Part shown: piece after piece, positions 60,017-64,000 of the stretch
Position numbering within the stretch: the first letter of the stretch is position 1
Layout of the letters: every line of letters begins with the position of its first letter
Assembly (NCBI GenBank): GCA_025963725.1
Contig: JAOQAE010000002.1
Coordinates: 62,001 to 126,000 of the forward strand
Source of the DNA: Bacteroidota bacterium
GTDB taxonomy: Bacteria > Bacteroidota > Bacteroidia > 2-12-FULL-35-15
Length of the DNA: 64,000 nucleotides
Direction: 5' to 3'
The notes under the pieces: generated by a model
Database searches by the model: none
Told to the model about the DNA's origin: nothing
The model's input: the letters and a program-made list of their open reading frames with translations, nothing else
Program-made: the position numbers and the translations under genes

Positions 60017-62521
60017 TTAGAACGGGTAATTGATCCCGATATTGAACACGAGGAAGTTATATTTCCGGTTATTGTGCGCCACCTTGTAATCGGCTTTCCA
60101 GGCGGGGTCGAAGAGCTTCCCGATCACCCAGCGCTTTTCCTCGGGGAACTGCGGGTCACGCATTTTGATCCCCATATCCAGCCTCAGCACAAAGAAATTG
60201 AAATCGGCCCGCAGGCCAACGCCGGACCCTACGGCAATTTCCTTGTAAAAGCGGTCGAACTCGAACTCAGCCCCCGGCTTGCTCGGATTGCGCTCCCGCA
60301 GCCATACATTGCCGGCATCCACGAACAGGGCGCCGTTCAGCATTTTGAACATTTTGAACCTGTATTCCACATTTCCTTCCAACTGCCCGTCGCCGAACTG
60401 GTCGAAGGAGAAGCTGCCATCATCGGCGTAGGAGCCGGGGCCAAGCGTGCGCGACTGCCAGGCACGGATGCCGTTGGACCCGCCGCTGAAAAAGGCGCGC
60501 TCGAAGGGAAGGGAAGTAAAGTTTTTCAGGGGAACACCGATGCCGGCCGCGATCCGGAACACTACCTTGTTGATCTCGTCCGGACTAAGGTAATAACGGT
60601 AATCGCCATCCACCCTCAGGTATTGGGAGTACACCACATCCGCCAGCTTATAGCGGCCCTGCTCATCCATGCTGAACGTGCCCGGCTGGAAATAGTTCAC
60701 CGAATTGTACAGCCCGCGGAGGATGTTCCCGGACGATTCCGCGCTGGCTTTGAAATAGGAGAAGTTAACATCCCTGTTGAGGTCCTGCTCGTTAAAGGTG
60801 AATGTATATATAGTGCTGGTTGATAAGTGATTGCTAAAGCTATTTAAAGTATAAAGATCATGCACGTTCTCTTCCAGGTAATTCTTAAAGGTAGGGCTCA
60901 GGAACACTTTTACAAAGTTGATCACAAGCGGGTTGATGGTATGCCGCTTCTTGGTATTCTCCTTCCAGGTATAACCGAAGGAAAGATTGGTGATGTAACG
61001 GGTATAATCCGGCCGCCGCTGGTAGATCATGGAGCTGGTGAAAATGGTCTTCGGGTTGGCCTTTTTCGAGATCTGCACCCTGAACGGAAGCAGGAAGCGG
61101 GGAATGGTCACATTCAGTTCCGGCCCCAGCTCAATGGTATTGAACTGGTTGGCGGCTGCCGTAAGGTTGGTGGTGCTTTCGGATGTTCCGAACACCTGCT
61201 GCGCGGCAACGCCTCCTTTTAAGCGCAGCTCGAGCACCTCGGCGCCTTTGAGCAGGTTCCTGTTCTGGAACACGATGCTGCTCGAGAGGCCGAAGTTCCC
61301 GGAAGTATTGGTGCCTTCCGTTTCAATGGTGAGGGATTGCTTATAGATGGGGCTGAGCTGGATATGACAATCGAGGTAATCGCCGCCGGCCGCCTCAAAG
61401 GAAATGTTGATCGTTTTAAAGGCCTTGAGCTCGGAAAGGCGCTTGTACGAATCGTCCACGTTGAGCAACTGGTACAATTCACCCTTGCGGATAAAGATGG
61501 AGCCCAGCAAAACCCGTGTCTTGTAACGAAGCTTCGTGGTATGAAGAATCGTGTATTCCTCCACTTTCAGCGTATCCTTCGGGGAGCTATCGTATTTTTT
61601 GGAAACAAAATCGGGCTCTATGTACACGTTGTTCACGTAATACCTGCGGTGCGGTGTTTCCACGATGGAATCGGAGCTTTCCGAATACTTGCGGGCAAAG
61701 TTCTTGATCCCAATCGTAATGTTCACTCTTTTATTCCCGGTGGTGGTATCCACCTCGTAATAGATGTATTCCTTCGTAAAGAAAAAATACCCGTTGTTGT
61801 TCAGCTCCGTGGTAATGCGCTCCCGTTCGGCCTGCAGCATGTCCACATCGTAATTGTTCCCTTTCACGATCTTCCTGCCTGCCGTATCCGAAAGCACATA
61901 ATAGGCAAGCTGCTGGTCGGGGATGCGGTACTCCACATTGCTGAAGGTGTATGGATCAGCGGCTTCTATGATGTAGTAAACATCGGCTTTCTTCCTTCCC
62001 CTGTAATGCACCGAATCCTTCACCGAGCTGATGAAATAGCCTTTGTTGTTGAGGAAGGATTTGACCTGCCTTGCGGATTTATCGGCCAGCAGCGAATCAT
62101 AGATCACCGGCGGCTCGCCGATATTCAGCAGCCATTCCCCGAATAGCTGGCGGTCTTTCTTCTTCGGCTTTTTCCCTTTTGCAACGCGGCGGCTGTTCTT
62201 CCGCTCCATTTTTTTGTCGTACACGATGCGTTTCCGCTTCACGCGCTCCTCGTTCGCCTGGTTGTACAGCCAGAGGTGAAAGCGGATGAACAGGAGGATC
62301 TTCCTGTTCGGCTTTTGCTTGATGTAGCTCTCTATGTCGTTGTTGTCGAGCTTTGTATCCTTGTTGATAATGTGGTTCTTATGAAGCAGGTGCTCATCGC
62401 TTCTCAGTTTTTTGGCGGGGTTACAGGCAAACAATAAAAGGGGCAGGAGAAGTACCGGCAGAATGGATCGTATGTGGAAGCGCTGTTTTATCAATTTGCC
62501 GTTGCCGTTTTTAAGGGGCAC
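60017..62521 (-). CDS. Omp85-family (BamA/TamA-like) outer-membrane protein
   Basis: An 834-residue outer-membrane protein. The N-terminus is a lipoprotein-like signal (SILPVLLLPLLLFAC, Cys near 33), which is a known feature of some Bacteroidota Omp85 members. A basic, lysine-rich region follows, then POTRA-like repeats to about residue 420 (FLNNKGYFISSVKDSVHYRG, YTFSNVEYRIPDQ, KGELYQLLNVDDSYKRLSELKAF), and a 16-strand barrel with FFSGGSNGIRAWQSRTLGPG (the conserved barrel loop) and a C-terminal strand ending NIGINYPF. It would insert or translocate proteins at the outer membrane. No ATG fits; GTG at 62521 or a TTG nine codons later are the candidates. Confidence 0.85.
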   Translation of the reverse strand: MPLKNGNGKLIKQRFHIRSILPVLLLPLLLFACNPAKKLRSDEHLLHKNHIINKDTKLDNNDIESYIKQKPNRKILLFIRFHLWLYNQANEERVKRKRIVYDKKMERKNSRRVAKGKKPKKKDRQLFGEWLLNIGEPPVIYDSLLADKSARQVKSFLNNKGYFISSVKDSVHYRGRKKADVYYIIEAADPYTFSNVEYRIPDQQLAYYVLSDTAGRKIVKGNNYDVDMLQAERERITTELNNNGYFFFTKEYIYYEVDTTTGNKRVNITIGIKNFARKYSESSDSIVETPHRRYYVNNVYIEPDFVSKKYDSSPKDTLKVEEYTILHTTKLRYKTRVLLGSIFIRKGELYQLLNVDDSYKRLSELKAFKTINISFEAAGGDYLDCHIQLSPIYKQSLTIETEGTNTSGNFGLSSSIVFQNRNLLKGAEVLELRLKGGVAAQQVFGTSESTTNLTAAANQFNTIELGPELNVTIPRFLLPFRVQISKKANPKTIFTSSMIYQRRPDYTRYITNLSFGYTWKENTKKRHTINPLVINFVKVFLSPTFKNYLEENVHDLYTLNSFSNHLSTSTIYTFTFNEQDLNRDVNFSYFKASAESSGNILRGLYNSVNYFQPGTFSMDEQGRYKLADVVYSQYLRVDGDYRYYLSPDEINKVVFRIAAGIGVPLKNFTSLPFERAFFSGGSNGIRAWQSRTLGPGSYADDGSFSFDQFGDGQLEGNVEYRFKMFKMLNGALFVDAGNVWLRERNPSKPGAEFEFDRFYKEIAVGSGVGLRADFNFFVLRLDMGIKMRDPQFPEEKRWVIGKLFDPAWKADYKVAHNNRKYNFLVFNIGINYPF

Positions 62522-62529
62522 TAAATTAG

Positions 62530-62537
62530 TACATTTG
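62530..62537 (+). promoter_or_regulatory. -7 box TACATTTG upstream of RNA methyltransferase
   Basis: Exact TAnnTTTG; start expected near 62543, leader about 17 nt. It lies only 9 nt from the GTG of the divergent Omp85 gene. Confidence 0.5.
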
Positions 62538-62559
62538 TCGAAATAAAATCCAATTTAAG

Positions 62560-63330
62560 ATGCTCTCCAAAAACCAGATCAAGTTTGTAAATTCCCTCAG
62601 GCAGAAAAAATACCGCGAAGAGCATAACCTGTTTATTGCGGAGGGAGCAAAGATTGTTCCCGAGCTGCTCGCTTCCGGAATTAAGGTAAAGCAGGTGTTT
62701 GCCACCTCCGCCTTTTTAAGGCAGCACCAGCTCGATGCCGCCATCGAGCGCTTTGAGATCAAGGAGGCGGAGCTCGAGCGCATCTCCACGCTTATGACGC
62801 CTAATGAGGCGCTGGCGCTGTGCGAGATCCCGGCGTATGAGCTGGATGCGAATGCCTTAAAGGATAATTTAACACTGGTGCTCGACGAGATCAAAGACCC
62901 GGGAAACATGGGAACCATTATCCGGATCGCCGACTGGTTCGGGATCGGGAACATTGTGTGCAGCCCTACTTCCGTGGATGTGTTCAACCCGAAAGTGGTG
63001 CAGGCTACGATGGGGTCCATTGCAAGAATCAAGATCCATTTTCTTGAGCTTGCCGCTTTTATAGAGGAGCAAAAGAAAGTAAACGCAGTGCCGGTATTCG
63101 GCGCCCTGCTGGAAGGGGAAAGCATTTACTCGAAGCAATTGCCTTCCAAAGGCCTGATCGTGATCGGGAATGAATCGAAAGGCATTTCGGAAGAGCTTCA
63201 GCAGCTGATCACCGACCGGATCAGCATCCCATCCTTTTCACATTTCAGCCAAAGCGGTGGTGAGGCCGAGTCGCTGAATGCGGCTATCGCAACGGCTATT
63301 ATTTGCTCGGAGTTCAGGAGAGGGCAGTAG
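62560..63330 (+). CDS. TrmH/SpoU-family RNA 2'-O-methyltransferase
   Basis: A 256-residue SPOUT methyltransferase. An N-terminal substrate-binding domain (about 1-95: FVNSLRQKKYREEHNLFIAEGAK) precedes the knotted catalytic domain. The three SpoU motifs are LDEIKDPGNMGTIIRIADWFG, LIVIGNESKGIS and ISIPSFSHFSQSGGEAESLNAAIATAI. It methylates a ribose 2'-OH in rRNA or tRNA using SAM; the target base cannot be told from sequence. It is divergent from the Omp85 gene with 38 nt between starts. Confidence 0.9.
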   Translation: MLSKNQIKFVNSLRQKKYREEHNLFIAEGAKIVPELLASGIKVKQVFATSAFLRQHQLDAAIERFEIKEAELERISTLMTPNEALALCEIPAYELDANALKDNLTLVLDEIKDPGNMGTIIRIADWFGIGNIVCSPTSVDVFNPKVVQATMGSIARIKIHFLELAAFIEEQKKVNAVPVFGALLEGESIYSKQLPSKGLIVIGNESKGISEELQQLITDRISIPSFSHFSQSGGEAESLNAAIATAIICSEFRRGQ

Positions 63331-64000
63331 TCACATCCCTGGCGTACCACCCCAACCCTCCTACGAGGAGGGAGCCGATCCTGCTAAAAATGTTCATTAT
63401 TATTTTGCTAAATGCTCTCGCATGCAGGATGCATTCCCCTCCTTCCAGGAGGGATTAGGGGGTGGTTTACATCTGTCGTGTTGTACTACCCAAACCCTCC
63501 TAAAGGAGGGAGCTGATATTGCTAAGGATTAAAAAAATCTTTATTTTAAAATTTCAGCTTAATATTTTTAGCAATAAAGTAATCACGGAGGCGCGCGTGA
63601 GGCCTGAAAGCCTGCGATGCCGTGTTGCCTGTGGGGAGGGATCAGGCTTTCTTGTCCGCCTAGGCGGATTGTTTCTTTTTTATCAAGAAAAAAGAAAAGG
63701 AGAAGTACAATCTGAGGCGTACCACCCCAACCCTCCTACGAGGAGGGAGCCGATACTGCTGAAAATGTTCATTATTATTTTGCTAAATGCTCTCGCATGC
63801 AGGATGCATTCCCCTCCTTCCATCTAAATTACGCAACGGCCAAGGCTGTTTAAAATCAAAAGGCCAGATATTTCTAGAAATATCTGGCCTTTTTGACTTA
63901 CCTGTTAAGATTTTTGTAAAATTCTTGATTTTGCTAAACCTAAGGGGATTATGTGATTTAAACACGTTGTATCACATATTCGAGCTAAAGTTCAAGTAAG
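63331..64000. repeat. Repeat-rich window end
   Basis: No credible gene. 63346-63466 is a full element with inverted ends ACCACCCCAACCCTCC and GGAGGGATTAGGGGGTGGT. Its left 107 bp (63341-63447) recurs at 63716-63822 with two differences, there cut short of the right end. A third, shorter relative lies at 63487-63530. 63655-63668 is a TCCGCCTAGGCGGA palindrome. Beyond 63893 nothing is recognised. Confidence 0.75.
63858..63893. terminator. 36-bp perfect palindrome, probable bidirectional terminator
   Basis: Perfectly self-complementary with no mismatches, AAAAGGCCAGATATTTC then TAG-centre and the mirror half, flanked by A and T runs. It would act as a terminator for transcripts arriving from either side, most likely a gene to the right of the window. 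Confidence 0.65.

Noticed and set aside
61337-62146. A 269-codon plus-strand open frame
   Set aside because: It is antisense to the Omp85 gene; the composition is that of a mirrored frame.

Overview
The window reads as chromosome of a member of the Bacteroidota. The evidence is a short region-1.1-less primary sigma factor, several exact matches to the phylum's -7 promoter box TAnnTTTG, almost no Shine-Dalgarno sequences, a flexirubin-type pigment cluster, and secreted proteins and lipoproteins of Bacteroidota type. About 50 protein genes, one tRNA-Leu and a large amount of short interspersed repeat DNA are visible. No phage, insertion-sequence transposase or CRISPR array was recognised.

Layout. 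28-2633: a PAS/GAF histidine kinase, a bidirectional terminator and tRNA-Leu(GAG). 2685-3218: a YceI-like protein. 3435-34717: a roughly 31 kb, almost entirely minus-strand pigment cluster of the flexirubin (aryl polyene plus dialkylresorcinol) type. It holds a tyrosine ammonia-lyase-like enzyme, two acyl carrier proteins, three catalytically complete ketosynthases, two Cys-less ketosynthase-like proteins, FabG, two hotdog dehydratases, a thioesterase, DarA and DarB, a halogenase-family flavoenzyme and acyltransferases. Export genes encode an MMPL/acyltransferase/methyltransferase fusion, an ABC exporter, a LolA-like carrier and a lipoprotein. Two secreted paralogues and several unknowns are embedded in it. 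One plus-strand cupredoxin lipoprotein interrupts it.

34978-40496: a signalling island with a CheB-type esterase, two Rcp1-like receivers and a large CheB-CheR-histidine kinase hybrid. 40639-48625: a carotenoid locus with a CrtD-like desaturase, a heterodimer-fusion type lycopene cyclase, a CruF-like hydratase, phytoene synthase and phytoene desaturase, plus two or three unknown proteins. The visible set fits a monocyclic 1'-hydroxylated carotenoid; no ring hydroxylase or ketolase is in the window. 48622-63330: housekeeping genes (rpe, rpoD, pnp, rpsO, accD, class I aldolase, an Omp85-family protein, an RNA methyltransferase) and unknown lipoproteins.

How it fits together. Tyrosine deamination would give 4-coumarate. 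Activation, probably by a ligase outside the window, would let the ACP/ketosynthase/FabG/dehydratase set build an aryl polyene chain. DarA and DarB would build a dialkylresorcinol. Esterification, halogenation, methylation and transport to the outer membrane would finish the pigment. These assignments rest on family knowledge and local context; the exact product is inference.

The least explained material is intergenic. Several families of 30-120 bp palindromic elements recur between genes, including a tandem 160-bp array between fabG and the ammonia-lyase and a roughly 87-bp element present in two inverted copies 23 kb apart.
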